A model generated the notes under the pieces. It was given only the letters and a program-made list of their open reading frames with translations. It was not told where the DNA came from and made no database searches. A program made the position numbers and the translations under genes. Below, piece after piece: positions 41,764 to 52,114 of a stretch of 64,000 nt of DNA. The DNA is from Zhengitettix transpicula. Its lineage: Eukaryota > Arthropoda > Insecta > Orthoptera > Tetrigidae. The stretch is taken from contig CM073594.1 of assembly GCA_037074705.1 (NCBI GenBank), positions 16,692,307 to 16,756,306 on the forward strand. The letters are read 5' to 3'. Within the stretch, counting starts at the first letter, position 1; every line of letters begins with the position of its first letter.

Positions 41764-42000
41764 AGCTGCCTTTAAGAAACTGGCAACGACTTTAGCGGAG
41801 AAATCCCGTGCCCCGGGGTTCTACGTTTGCGGCGCCGAAGAGCTCGCCCGTCTCGGAGAAAGCCTTGAGTTGTGCCTCCAGCGCAGTACCAATAAAGGCC
41901 GCTCGATAAAATGTACCGCGAACATTAGTCCTCGTAAAGGGCATGAAGGCAGACGAAGTCAGTGTATAAATCACGCATCTACGAGGAGAGACAGAGGGGG
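41764..42000 (+). CDS. candidate internal coding exon, product unknown
   Basis: The block is preceded by a pyrimidine-rich acceptor (ATTTTCTTTTCACCAG, AG at 41762-41763) and followed at once by GTGAGT (42001-42006), a strong donor. Between them lie 237 nt, a multiple of three, with one frame open throughout (phase 2 at both ends). The translation includes KKLATTLAEKSRAPGFYVC, EELARLGESLELCLQ and GRSIKCTANISPRKG. G+C is much higher than in the flanks. I recognise no domain, and a minus frame of 60 codons overlaps. It sits at the edge of a regulatory-looking island, so a conserved non-coding block with chance splice-like ends is the main alternative. Confidence 0.22.
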
Positions 42001-42340
42001 GTGAGTGATGCCACCAGGGAGGCGGAGGAGGAGCAGCACCACCACCGTCGTCCCTGACAGATGGCGCATTAGCATGGCCGTGCGAAATAAAAAGCGCGTT
42101 AATGGCGAACCGAAAAAAGCTTTCGAGCGCGTCCTCATAACGCGCGAGCCTCTACTGCAGAAAGCCATTTGCCGCTAATAACGCGCTCGCCTAGGAGTCT
42201 TTCATCGATTGATTAATGTTGATAGGAAGCGACTGACTTGGCTTCCGTCAGCGTCCATTGTGGTCAGGTCGGCTTTATCGGTATTTATTCGCGCGGGCTC
42301 CTGAGGTGAGGTGGAACCAGTGCCGATGAGTTGTGGCTCC
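42001..42340. promoter_or_regulatory. GC-richer island downstream of the candidate exon
   Basis: Contains GACAGATGGCGCATTAGC (CTCF-like AGATGGCGC at 42059-42067 plus ATTA), AAAGCGCGTTAATGGCG, CGCTAATAACGCGC, ATCGATTGATTAATG (overlapping homeodomain sites, ~42204) and CGGTATTTATTCGCGCG. It looks like a cluster of binding sites; function is inferred. Confidence 0.4.
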
Positions 42341-42667
42341 GGGGGGCGACGGACAGTTGGAAGACATTATTATTAGGTTCCCCCTCCCTAGCCCGTTCCA
42401 CATAAATCTTTCCGACTCCACTTCCCTGGCGAATACCGCTTATATATGTATATATATTTACGGTTGAGAAATATTTATATTGCAACGTAGCCAGTCTTAA
42501 ACAAAAAATAAAACCACCCTCAACATCAAACATATTTTACTAGAATTCTTTTTATATTATTAATCTCATAAACAGGAGTCCGTCGTCATCCTTAACTTTA
42601 CTACTTTGAAATTCAAACAAGTTGTCTTAGAGTAAAATTAAGTTATTTGTCCAATATTTTTTTTGTA
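42341..42667. other. mixed to AT-rich DNA, nothing recognised
   Basis: A TATA-rich stretch at 42439-42460 and unique sequence otherwise. Confidence 0.4.
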
Positions 42668-43172
42668 GGTGTAGACAGGCTACATGAGGGTAATCCACGT
42701 GGTAGAAACTCCCCTCTTATAGCATAGGAAAAGGATTTGAAAGGGGGGATGTGGAAGAGTAGAGGAAGGCAGCCAAGGGTTAACTAGGGCCCCCGGGCTA
42801 TGGTTTAAGGATACTACCAGGCAATTCGCCTTAAAGTGATGCAGGGAAAACCCCTAGAAAAAGCTGCATCAGGTAGGTCGGGCATTTGGTACTTGTCCCA
42901 CGCCATTCCCTGGCAGGGGAGAGGGAAAGAGGGGTTTTCTGTGGGGTCGCAGCTTTCCCCTCACCGTGCCTTGACCGGTTTAGGAGGCAGCTGGCCGACT
43001 CTTCCAATGGGAATAGCGGACAACTCTTACCGTATGCCCAAGGTCTGTGACCCCAGGAACATACACCTCTCAGAACAGGCCGAGGTGCCTCGGCTTGTGG
43101 GAACCTTAGTTCAAAAACGGAGAGGAAAATACATCGCCAAAGGTAGCCCCTTCGTGTCTCTCCTACAAGGTT
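42668..43172 (-). mobile_element. family A retroposon, 5' end missing
   Basis: It starts GGTGTAGACAGGCTACATG and runs to CTCTCCTACAAGGTTACAAG. A 119-codon plus frame (42836-43195) stays open across the antisense of the body. The tail variant and the GGGGTCGCAGC variant occur together here. It is followed by the shared 37.98 kb segment. Confidence 0.85.
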
Positions 43173-43175
43173 ACA

Positions 43176-43253
43176 AGAGATGGTCAGAAGGATAATTAAG
43201 GGTAAGGGTGTTTGGTATGTGAGAGCTGCGAGACAAGTTGAAGTACGTTGAAT
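43176..43253 (+). repeat. copy of the 37979-38043 segment
   Basis: AGAGATGGTCAGAAGG, GTGTTTGGTATGTGAG and ACAAGTTGAAGTACGTTGAA match the other copy, which lacks TAAGGG-type and GCTGCGAGA-type insertions present here. It lies exactly between two family A copies. Confidence 0.7.
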
Positions 43254-43282
43254 CTTCCCTTCCCTGGATGGCGGGAGTCGCT

Positions 43283-43711
43283 GCTTTGAAAGGGGGATGC
43301 GGAAGGGTAGAGGAAGGTAGCCAAGGGTTAACTAGGGGCCCCCGGGCTATATTTTAAGGATCCTACCCGGCATTCGCCTAAAGAAATGCAGGGAAGACCC
43401 TAGAAAAACCTGCATCGGGTAGGTCGGGCATTAGGTACTTGTCCCACGCCCTTCGGATGGCGGGAGAGGAGTTTGCTGTGGGGTCGCGGCTTTCCCCTCT
43501 CCGTGCCTTGACCAGTTTAGGAGGCAGCTGGCCGACTGTTCCAAAAGGAATAGCGGACAACTCTTACCGTATGCCCAAGATCTGTGACCCCGCCTTAGTT
43601 AAAAAACCAGAGAGATGTGAAGGCATCCCCAAAGGTAAGCTTTTGAGGTCTGTCACTCCTCCTCGGAACCTGCAGCCTCTCAAAACTAAACCGAGGTGCC
43701 TCGGCCTTGCG
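43283..43711 (-). mobile_element. family A retroposon with a rearranged 5' part
   Basis: The tail side is truncated (starts CTTTGAAAGGGGGATGCGG). Toward the 5' side the order is altered: after ATCTGTGACCCCG comes CCTTAGTTAAAAAACCAGAG and CATCCCCAAAGG. Then a divergent repeat of the earlier block follows (GGTCTGTCACTCC, CAGCCTCTCAAAACTAAACC, GAGGTGCCTCGGCC). This suggests a partial internal duplication, or recombination between A and an A2-like copy. Confidence 0.75.
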
Positions 43712-45128
43712 AGTATTAATTAAATTAAAAATACAGGATATTGGTTCAGGTAAAAAATTTTTATTTCCTCGTTTAAGGAATTAATTTCTGACTTTATCGG
43801 GTAATTCATTTATTTTATGTATTTCAATGCGGTTTAGTCTGAAAGATTATTTTACTATGCACTACCCATAATGAGAAACTTAATTGATTTATTAAGTGCT
43901 GGTCAATTAATTTCTTGAATGTTATAATCATTTTGAATGAACTCCTGGCTCTTCAAGGAACTCACGTATATATATATATATACATATGTATGTGTATATG
44001 CATTGTCATATTTATATGTATAATAATTTATTAACCCCTACGTTAATAAATAAATACTCCAGTTCTAGTTCCAGGTCAGCAAAGTCGTTGTGTATTTCCC
44101 TCTCACTAATGATTTTACGAGGCACAAATGCGATATTGAGCGTCTCGTATTGGTTTACGGTTGCGTGTTTCACCTGAAAAGTGGGCGTGCTTCTTCTTTT
44201 TACGGCACGCACCGTATCCCTAGGCAGACTCCATTATGGTGGTGGTGCTTCCCCTTAAAGGGGCAGAGAAGTAACTGCTGTTTGCTTTGTTACTGCGGGA
44301 GGCGTTTTAATGGAGAATGAAAGGTCTTCAGCACGGCGTCAATTGTTCGCTGAAACCATCACGACGTTTTTTTTTTTTGGCAAGGACCTCGAAAAGTGGC
44401 TCCAGTACCCTTTTAAAAAAACGGTTCTGTTGTGAAATAAAAATTATATTCACGATATGATAAATGTGAAATAATAAGAAATCATCATTATGCGAAAATT
44501 AATTGCAGCTACAAAATAGTTCTATTCGATTTCACTCGATAATTAAAAAAAAATTCATTTTACTCTTGCATTAAAATGATAAATAAATTATATTCTTTCG
44601 TGTTTTTGTTCCAATAGCTTTTAATAAACAACAAGTATCGATAACATATGTTGCAATAGACTTAAATTTTAAAGACAATGGTTTTCCTGTAATACATATC
44701 AGTCCGCCGATAATAAATGATAAAAATGGCGTTGAAATGGAAGGAACACGTGGAATTCATTGAAGCAGTGAATTAATAATAGTGTACAAACAAATCAATA
44801 CGTCCATATGTGATATAAACAAACACTTTTTTTATTTTATTTTTTTAACTTTATATTTCAATCAAATTTAATTAATGTCCTGTTCGTACAGACTTCAAAC
44901 GTATAATGTTGACGATATTTCACTCAATAATTTATTACACTTATATTAAAGTGATAAACAAATTTATTACCTTATCTCCTTCATTTTAACTCCTTAGAAA
45001 TATTTAACGCCTATATATATTCCCAAACAAAACAAACACAACGACTCATTCATGCAATACAAAAAAAAATTAATAATTGAAATATAAAAGGAAAATAAAT
45101 ATAAAATTAAATTTTTTAAGTCAACAAG
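43712..45128. other. mostly AT-rich unique DNA
   Basis: 43712-43755 repeats 41571-41611. 44080-44400 is mixed (ACGGCACGCACCGTATCCC, GGCGTTTTAATGGAG) and holds a 76-codon frame without a domain. (AT)n lies at 43970-43985. 44400-45128 is AT-rich with nothing recognised. Confidence 0.45.
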
Positions 45129-45459
45129 GCCTGCGAGGGATATTCTCTCGCAGGCAGAACCTTGTAGGAGAGATACGAAGGGGCTACCTTTGGGGAAACC
45201 ACTCTCCCGCCATCGGAAGGGCGTGGGACAAGTACCTAATGCACGACCTACCCGATGCAAGTTATTCTAGAGTTTTTCCAGCATTTCTTTAGGCGAATGC
45301 CGGGTAGGATCCTTAAAATAAAGCCCGGGGGCCCCTAGTTAACCCTTGGCTACCTTCCTCTACCCTTCCGCATCCCCCTTTCAAATCTTTTCCTATGCTA
45401 TTAAAGAGGTGTTGCCCAACATGAATTACCCTCATGCAGCCTGTTACCCTAAAAAAAAT
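45129..45459 (+). mobile_element. family A retroposon with an internal deletion
   Basis: The 5' block is present (GCCTGCGAGGGATATTCTC, then CAGAACCTTGTAGGAGAG). It jumps from GGGGCTACCTTTGGGGAAAC straight to CACTCTCCCGCCATCGG, deleting ~220 bp. The 3' end CTGTTACCCT plus an A run is normal. A full set of both termini makes this a deletion derivative rather than a truncation. Confidence 0.88.
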
Positions 45460-45713
45460 TAATTTAATATTATTAAACGTCATTGTAATGTTTCAGATTT
45501 TTGGAAATAATTTTGAATGCGGAATAGAATACTTTTGAGATAATAGTATTTGCGTATTCGTTAGATGCACAGGATGATAAATCAGTCAGATAGACACGTG
45601 ACGTCATAGCATGCGCAAAGGCCGGTTGAAATTCAACTACACTGCGCAGCATTAGAATTTACCTCGATTAACTCAATAAAATGAAATATTGATCAATTGG
45701 ATAACGGTTCACT

Positions 45714-45773
<60 letters not shown>

Positions 45774-46129
45774 AGGATTCGTCACAAATATTTGCAGTAT
45801 TACATTCGTAAGTTAAAAGTTCTCCAGTTCAAACGAACCTGTAACCCTTAAATAAATAATTGAAGTTGTAATAATTAATTATGTAACAATTATATATATA
45901 TAATAAAAGACTTTATAAAAGTTTGTTCTTCTCAGCTCCACCGAGCGCTACGTTCGTTTTCATTTCGAGCTCATATCATGCACGAGAAATTCACTCACAT
46001 GCATAAACGTCACGATAGACATTTCGCTCTATAATTTCCCTCCACTGTATTCAACAACCCTTGTGTCGTCTGTTTCGTCTCCTGTCAATGGCTAATGCCC
46101 ACCAGTGTAGTATCTAATTATGACTCAAA
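45460..46129. other. unique DNA with an NRF1-like patch and an (AT)n run
   Basis: 45590-45670 has CGTGACGTCATAGCATGCGC, GGTTGAAATTCAAC and CTGCGCAGCATTAG, with palindromic and TGCGCA words. (AT)n occupies 45719-45769. 45925-46090 is mixed unique sequence. Confidence 0.45.
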
Positions 46130-46372
46130 TTCTTGTCAATTACAAATAATAAGGAAGCTAGCCTAATACAGACAAGAGAAGCGATGATATAAATACCACA
46201 CGATGTTTCTGGGAAGGCTTTTGAGGTTTGTCAAACTGACTAGTGCGGTTGTGTCGGTCGCTCTAGGCCCTTCTTAGCACCTGACGAAAGGAACAAGGAT
46301 CCCAAAAACATTGTGTGGTATTTATATTATCACTTATTTTCCCTTTATTTGGCTATCTTAATTATTATTCTT
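46130..46372. mobile_element. family D fold-back, left arm truncated
   Basis: The left arm (AATAATAAGGAAGCTAGCC ... ACCACACGATGTTTCTGGGA) stops before the core. The right arm (GAGGTTTGTCAAACTGAC ... CACCTGACGAAAGG ... GTGTGGTATTTATATTATC ... GCTATCTTAATTATTATTC) is nearly complete, with GTCGGTCGCTCTAGG carrying a 4-bp duplication. Confidence 0.8.
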
Positions 46373-46785
46373 TTTATTGTACTGAATAGAAACTACGAAA
46401 TAAAACTTTAGCGCAAATTAAGTAATAATTCCTTATGATTCCTTCCAAATCGAAAAATGATACATTAAAACATCTGGACTATTAACAATTTATTCGAAAA
46501 AATTTTAGTTCTAAAAATCGGAAATTTAGTAGCGTTTTCTTACTGTAAACAAAGGATAAGAATTTTCTCATACGTCTTGAAAGCACCTGTCAAATTGTGT
46601 TCTTTCCTGGGGGAAAAAAACCTGCATTAAACGGGTTGGAAAACATGGTATAGTATTAAGTTATATGTTCAATATAATATATATATATATAATGAATCCA
46701 ATTATAAAATTGTTAAGAGTTCTTACCAAAAACACAGGCAGTGAACAATCACACATGTATAAAAATTCTTCAGTACTTCACTGGT
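46373..46785. other. AT-rich DNA, nothing recognised
   Basis: Unique AT-rich sequence with (AT)n at 46676-46692. Confidence 0.45.
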
Positions 46786-46960
46786 CAAAAGCTTCTGAGT
46801 TTTGTCAACCTGACGAGTGCAGTTGTGTCGCTATAGGTTATTTCTTAGCACCTCAAGAAATGGTACAAGGATCCCAGAAACGTCGTGTGGTTTTTATATC
46901 ATCACTTATTTTGTCTGTCTTTCTTATTATTAATTTTCTATCAGAGGTAAACTGTTTAAT
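46786..46960 (-). mobile_element. family D right arm
   Basis: CAAAAGCTTCTGAGTTTTGTC, GAGTGCAGTTGTGTCGC, CACCTCAAGAAATGG and ATCCCAGAAACGTCGTGTGG, then ATCATCACTTATTTTGTC. The CTGANGA position is mutated (CTCAAGA), and the loop 3' word is GTCGTG rather than GTTGTG. Confidence 0.8.
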
Positions 46961-47345
46961 TTCTTGTCAATTACCTTGTTATCGATGCCCGTAAAACGCC
47001 TTCTGGAAGCAATAACAGTGCTAATGAGATCGTTGTGCATCTATTTAAGCTCGTCTGTTGTATTTTAGAGCCTCGGGGAAGTGCTTCCTTTGGGATGTTC
47101 TCGTGACGCCGCCATTAAGACGAAGAGATGCACCGGATAATTGAAAGTTAGAGGCGTTGACGGCTGCACTCGGGCTCGCTCTTTTATTGGCCGTTCTGGG
47201 TCCTCCGAGAGACGGGATGGAACTTGTTTAATACGGCCCTCCTATTATTGCGCAATGAATCTTCTTAACTAAACTCCCGAGCATCCAAATAATGGTTATT
47301 GCATCCCGCTTTATGAAGGTAGGTGGGCGATACAGCCCCCGACTA
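46961..47345. promoter_or_regulatory. GC-richer single-copy island
   Basis: 47000-47340 contains GCTAATGAGATCGTTGTGC, GCCGCCATTAAGACG, CGGATAATTGAAAG, TTTTATTGGCCG, CCTCCTATTATTGCGCAATG (C/EBP-like palindrome TTGCGCAA) and ATCCAAATAATGG. It is rich in TAAT/ATTA cores with no open frame of interest. This is one of the clearer regulatory-looking blocks, by composition only. Confidence 0.4.
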
Positions 47346-48407
47346 AAGTAGGATTTATAATGTTGCAGTCGTTATACTTAACGATGCTTCCTCCACAAGA
47401 CTGGAGAGAGGGGAGGTCATGTCCGAAGCTGTCCTCGCATCGGTCTGGAAGATCGTCTCGTACATTAAATTAATAGTCTGTGGCCAGACGACTCTACGAA
47501 GCAGCGGTAAGGAATATGAACATGTGAAACAAAAAAAACGCTGCAGATGGATTCCACAGTTCCACGTGATAAATAAAATAATTATTTCCATAATTTTAAG
47601 TGTCTCGAAAAGTTATTAGGAGCAGTAGTGGTCTGTTACGGAATGTCTCGTGGATAACATGAGTTCTGAAATAAGTTGTTAATAAACACCGGAAAACTAT
47701 TTATTTGTGGAAAGCGCAGAAAATAGTCCAAAACTTCCTCGTGGATCAAGAAAAATTAATTATTGGAGAACATGGATAAAAGACTTGGAAAAATAAAGAG
47801 ACAGAAATTAATATACGAGGTTCGGTTTACTGTTACTGACATTTTACTCATAAGTCAAGAAAAATATATAAAGGATTAAATAAAATGGGTTAAAATGTGA
47901 CTATAGAGAATAGTTATGCTGATGTAATCCCCTTGTCACAGCGAAAGGAATTTTGGGAAAAATAATTCCAAATAAATTGAAAATGCCCCGGGAGAATCGA
48001 AAATACTGACCCGCAATACATCAAATCTAGCTTTTTAACCCCCATGAGGACGCTCGCGTGTATTTTGCTTTACTATAGAGAAAAAAACATATATATATAT
48101 ATTAACTCGTTATCTATTAATAAGCATTTATTGTCAATAAATTTTTATGACGATCGTCCAAAATCAGTGCCCTATAACTGAATCTTGAAATCTCTATTTA
48201 ATTTATTTTATCCGCCTGATGGTCGTCTCTATCCTTACCTCCATTTTGTGTTCCACGGTTGGTTTCTGTCATTGTGCAAACCCGTTTATACAATGCGGTA
48301 TAATTAATTTTTGTTGATGTTATATCGGTACCTTCAGTTAAGAGTAGACGGAATACCAACAACAAGCGTCTTGGAGGATTATGAGAGGGAAAAAACAATA
48401 GCAACAA
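47346..48407. other. mixed to AT-rich DNA, nothing recognised
   Basis: 47380-47600 is somewhat GC-richer, with 66- and 78-codon frames on opposite strands that have no domain. The rest is AT-rich. Confidence 0.4.
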
Positions 48408-48682
48408 TCCCACAGCAAACTCTTCTCCCGCTATCAGAAGGGCGTCGGACAAGTACCCAATGCCCGACCTACCTGATGCAGGTTTTTCTAGGGTTTGTCC
48501 TGCATTACTTTTAGGCGAATGCCGGGTAGGATCCTTAAACTATACCCCGGGGGCCCCTAGTTAACACTTGGCTACCTTCCTCCACCCTTCCGCATTCCCC
48601 CTTTTCAAATCCCTTTCTATGCTATTAAAGGGGAGTTGCCACCATGTGGATTACCCTCATGTAGCCTGTTACCATAAAAAAA
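48408..48682 (+). mobile_element. family A, 5'-truncated
   Basis: From CCACAGCAAACTCTTCTCC through GGCGTCGGACAAGTACCC to GTAGCCTGTTACCATAAAAA. The terminal ACCATAAAA variant is shared with the 61.3-61.55 kb copy. Confidence 0.85.
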
Positions 48683-49023
48683 GAGAGAGGGGGGAAAAAA
48701 ATAACAACAATCCGTCTGTCCTGCTTTCAAATTTTTTCTTCCAAAAATTCAGTTTAATTTTCATTAATACCAATATAAATTTCTTTAATTACCTTTATGA
48801 CCGCTTTTAACGTTTACCAGGTTACATGCCTTAAGCCTTTGTTAGCTGAGGAGAAGAAACACTCCTTTTGAAGACCTCCCCAAAAAATATTTTCTTCTTC
48901 TTATCCTTTTGAAGATGAAAAATGCCACCTCCTCTCCTTAGAACCAGTAACCTTTAAATTAATAATGAATTTAATTAATATAAACAATTTTCGGGATAAT
49001 ACGGACACATTTTAAAATATTTT
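48683..49023. other. AT-rich DNA, nothing recognised
   Basis: A/G-rich run at 48678-48705 and unique AT-rich sequence; short GAAGAAAC/CTTCTTCTT words. Confidence 0.4.
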
Positions 49024-49220
49024 TTTATATATTATGACGACGTTTCGATACCACTTTTCTATCATCTTCAGGTTATTATCACAACAAACTAGCACAACTA
49101 AACGAAACAAGTTATTAAATTCACACCGTTTTTTTTAAAGAGGGGATCCGAGGCACACTTAACAAGATTGAAGTAAGACTGAAGAAGGTACATCAAGGAT
49201 GTTGAAACGTCGTCATAAAA
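49024..49220. mobile_element. single copy of the 58-kb-array element, with hairpin modules at both ends
   Basis: The left end GACGACGTTTCGATACC (49035) and right end GTTGAAACGTCGTC (~49203) are inverted. On the minus strand the left end reads CTGAAGAT-GATA-loop-TATC-GAAACGTC. On the plus strand the right end reads CTGAAGAAGGT-ACATC-AAG-GATGT-T-GAAACGTC. The interior has GGGGATCCGAGG, as in the array at 58.2-59.9 kb. The right stem sequence (ACATC/GATGT) is different from all array copies yet still pairs. The following GAGGTCATCAATTG also matches the array's inter-unit sequence. Confidence 0.8.
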
Positions 49221-49734
49221 TATATGTATATAAAAAAAATTGTGTCTGTATGAGGTCATCAATTGTTTTTATTAATTCAAAAACGGTCGTTAAAAATTAA
49301 ATTTTCAATTAATTAAATAATTAGTTCCTATGGGAACAATTTTATATTTTATGACCACGATTTTAAGGATATTTTTTTAGGACCAGGAATTTTTACGACA
49401 TTTTAAATTTATTTTAAGTAAAGTAAAGTTAGTCTCGACTTCCGTATAAATGAAAAAAAAAGACGTGTACAATGATAATATTTTTAAAAAGAATTAGCAT
49501 CTGAATTTCTTCAGTAACTTGACAAAGAATAATGGAAACAGTTGAATTCTGAAAACAATAAGGATGTTCCCTTCCTTATTATGGAATAAGGGCTAATTGC
49601 CACAAGAATAGGGTTGCATAATTAAAGCAACGTTATAATTTAAAATATGTATAGTCTATTACGAAATATTCTTACAGTACTGGTATCTTTAATATATATT
49701 TACGCGTAACTTCAGAGGTTTTCATAGGTTCTAA
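49221..49734. other. AT-rich DNA, nothing recognised
   Basis: Its first ~70 bp continue the array-type flank (CAATTGTTTTTATTAATTC); the rest is unique AT-rich sequence. Confidence 0.45.
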
Positions 49735-50945
49735 GGGATTTAAAATAAAAATTATGTGGGTTTGAAAATTAATTATAAGGAAGACAGTCAAATACAGGGG
49801 CGGGGGGGGGGAAGTGATAATATAAATTCAACACACAACGTTTCTGGGATCCTTGTCGCTAAGAAGAGCCTAGAGTGACACAACTGCACTCTGTCAGTTG
49901 AAAAAACTCAAAATCTCTAGGGACAAGGATTTATATATTATCCCTTATTTTGTCTTCCTCATTATTTTAAGGATATTAAAATATAAATCACGTGGGTTTG
50001 AAAATTAATTATAAGGAATACAGCCAAATACAAGGGGGGGATAAAAGTGATAATATAAATTCAACAAACAACGTTTCTCGGATCCTTGTCGCTTTATTTA
50101 GGTGCTAAGGAGAGCCTGGAGCGACACAACTGCACTCTGTCAGTTGAGAAAACTCAAAATCTCTAGGGAAAAGGATTTGTTTATTATCCCTTATTTTGTC
50201 TTTCTCATTATTCTAAAGAATTTAAAATAAAAATCACGTGGGTTTGAAAATTAATTATAAGGAAGACAGCCAAATACAGGGGGAAAAATAAGTGATAATA
50301 TAAATACAACACACAACGTATCTGGGATTCTTGTCGCTAAGAAGAGCCTAGAGTGACACAACTGCACTCTTGTCAGTTGAGAAAACACAAAATCCCTAGG
50401 GGAAAGGATTTATATATTATCCCTTATTTTGTCTTTCTCATTATTCTAAGGAATTTAAAATAAAAATCACGCGGGTTTGAAAATTAATTATAAGGGAGAC
50501 AGCCAAATACAGGGGGGGGGGGGAAGTGATAATATTAATTCAACACACAACGTTTCTTGGATCCTTCTCGCTTTATTTAGGTGCTAAGGAGAGCCTGGAG
50601 CGACACAACTGCACTATTGTCAGTTGAGAAAACTCAAAATCTCTATGGAAAAGGATTTATATATTGTCCTTTATTTTGTCTTTGTCATTATTCTAAGGAA
50701 TTTAAAATAAAAATCACGTGGGTTTGAAAATTAATTATAAGGAAGACAGCCAAATACAGGGGGGAAAATAAGTGATAATATAAATTCAACACACAACGTT
50801 TCTGGTATCCTTGTCGCTTTATTCAGATGCTAAGTAGAGCCTGGAGCGACACAACTGCACTCTTGTCAGTTGAGAAAATTCAAAATCTCTAGGGAAAAGG
50901 ATTTGTATATTGTCCCTTATTTTGTCTTTCTCATTATTCTAAGGA
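49735..50945 (+). repeat. tandem array of family D-derived units, 5 x ~240 bp
   Basis: Units begin near 49740, 49975, 50220, 50453 and 50700 with AAAATAAAAATCACGTGGG and GAAAATTAATTATAAGG. They then have a G run, CAACACACAACGTTTCTGG, GAGCGACACAACTGCACTC, CAGTTGAGAAAACTCAAAATC and TTATCCCTTATTTTGTC. Units 1 and 3 lack the ~13 bp TTTATTTAGGTGC-type insert that units 2, 4 and 5 carry, and read GAAGAGCCTAGAGTG instead of GGAGAGCCTGGAGCG. This gives an alternating ~480 bp higher-order pattern. Only the plus-orientation arm was amplified. Confidence 0.9.
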
Positions 50946-51039
50946 ATTTGCCACTTTTTAATTTGCAGTACTTCTAATGGTAAACTTTATAAAACAGAAT
51001 GAAAATTATTCTCAGTTTAAAAAAACACACAGCAGATTA

Positions 51040-51420
51040 ATCTACATTCAACCATTGCAACGTGGTAATAGGTAAAACATTCCTGGTAATTCGTGATACT
51101 CCCGAGTGCAACGCTTACCGTAATTCAGGCATTCTGAACGCTCTATTCACCCCCTACCCCCGCTACGCCTTTTTTAAAAAAAATTTCTGTGATAAGTGTA
51201 TGGAATGCATGTGGAATGCCGCTCGCAAAATCCACACACTCGTAGTTTAAAGCGCTACGAACATTCCTGCTAACGAGCTACAGACTCGATCTGATTGATC
51301 GAGGTTCGGTTCGAGTTGTGACGTAGCCGGGACCTTGTCAAAACAATGCATTTATTATCCGCTGATTAACGCGAGTGGTAATTAATTCACATGCCGATGA
51401 AATAAAAATATGTACGTTGG
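51040..51420. other. GC-richer single-copy island
   Basis: Contains CAACGTGGTAATAGG, ACGCTTACCGTAATTCAGG, TCGATCTGATTGATCGAGG (palindrome-like), CCGCTGATTAACGCGAG and GTGGTAATTAATTCAC. A 62-codon frame at 51062-51250 has no domain. It is a candidate regulatory block. Confidence 0.35.
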
Positions 51421-52114
51421 AATTTTTTTTCTAAATTAAATTATGTGTATCAAAAACTTATCGACTTAGCCAATTCCATTGGAATCACAAATATGCTTCC
51501 TGGTCAGTCTTATTAAGGGTGAACAAATATGGTTGCACTCACATGATGAAATAATTCACGTAGTGTGACTCGACGCTTTCTTTTCGAATTGACGCCAAGC
51601 TAAAAATTATTCATTTAAAAATAAGTTGTGATGCATTACGGACAGGAAATTTAGATACATGAAAACTCATCCAATGAAGCTTTTTTTATCATGTACAGTG
51701 GCACAATAAGAGCTTTATTCTCCCTTGACAAAACATTTTTCCCATACACATCCTTTTATAAATAACTGAATATTTCTTTTTATTTTAGTTTTTCTAAATT
51801 TTGTTACAGAATCTTGATGCTTCTGAAGGTTTTCATATGGTCTTTATTTCTTTATACTTACAGGCTGTTGTTCTTTAAAAACACTGTTTCAGATCATAGT
51901 ATCCAAGATAATTTACTCTCTACCACACTTGTTTTAATTCGTCTTTCTATAATGGAATACTTGTTTAAATTTATTCCTTATTGTCGTAGTTCGTCTAAAA
52001 TCGATTTTGATTTTTTCCCCAAAATTCTCGTTGTTGTCTCATTGCTGTCTCATTAAAAAACAATATAGAAATAATGGTGTTTTGAAAAATATTAATCTTC
52101 CTTCTTCAAATTTC
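51421..52114. other. AT-rich DNA, nothing recognised
   Basis: An 80-codon plus frame (51814-52056) is phenylalanine/leucine/serine-rich and compositional. Confidence 0.45.

Noticed and set aside
51290..51330. GGTTCGGTTCGAG word, possible tRNA B box
   Set aside because: No acceptor or anticodon stems could be drawn around it.
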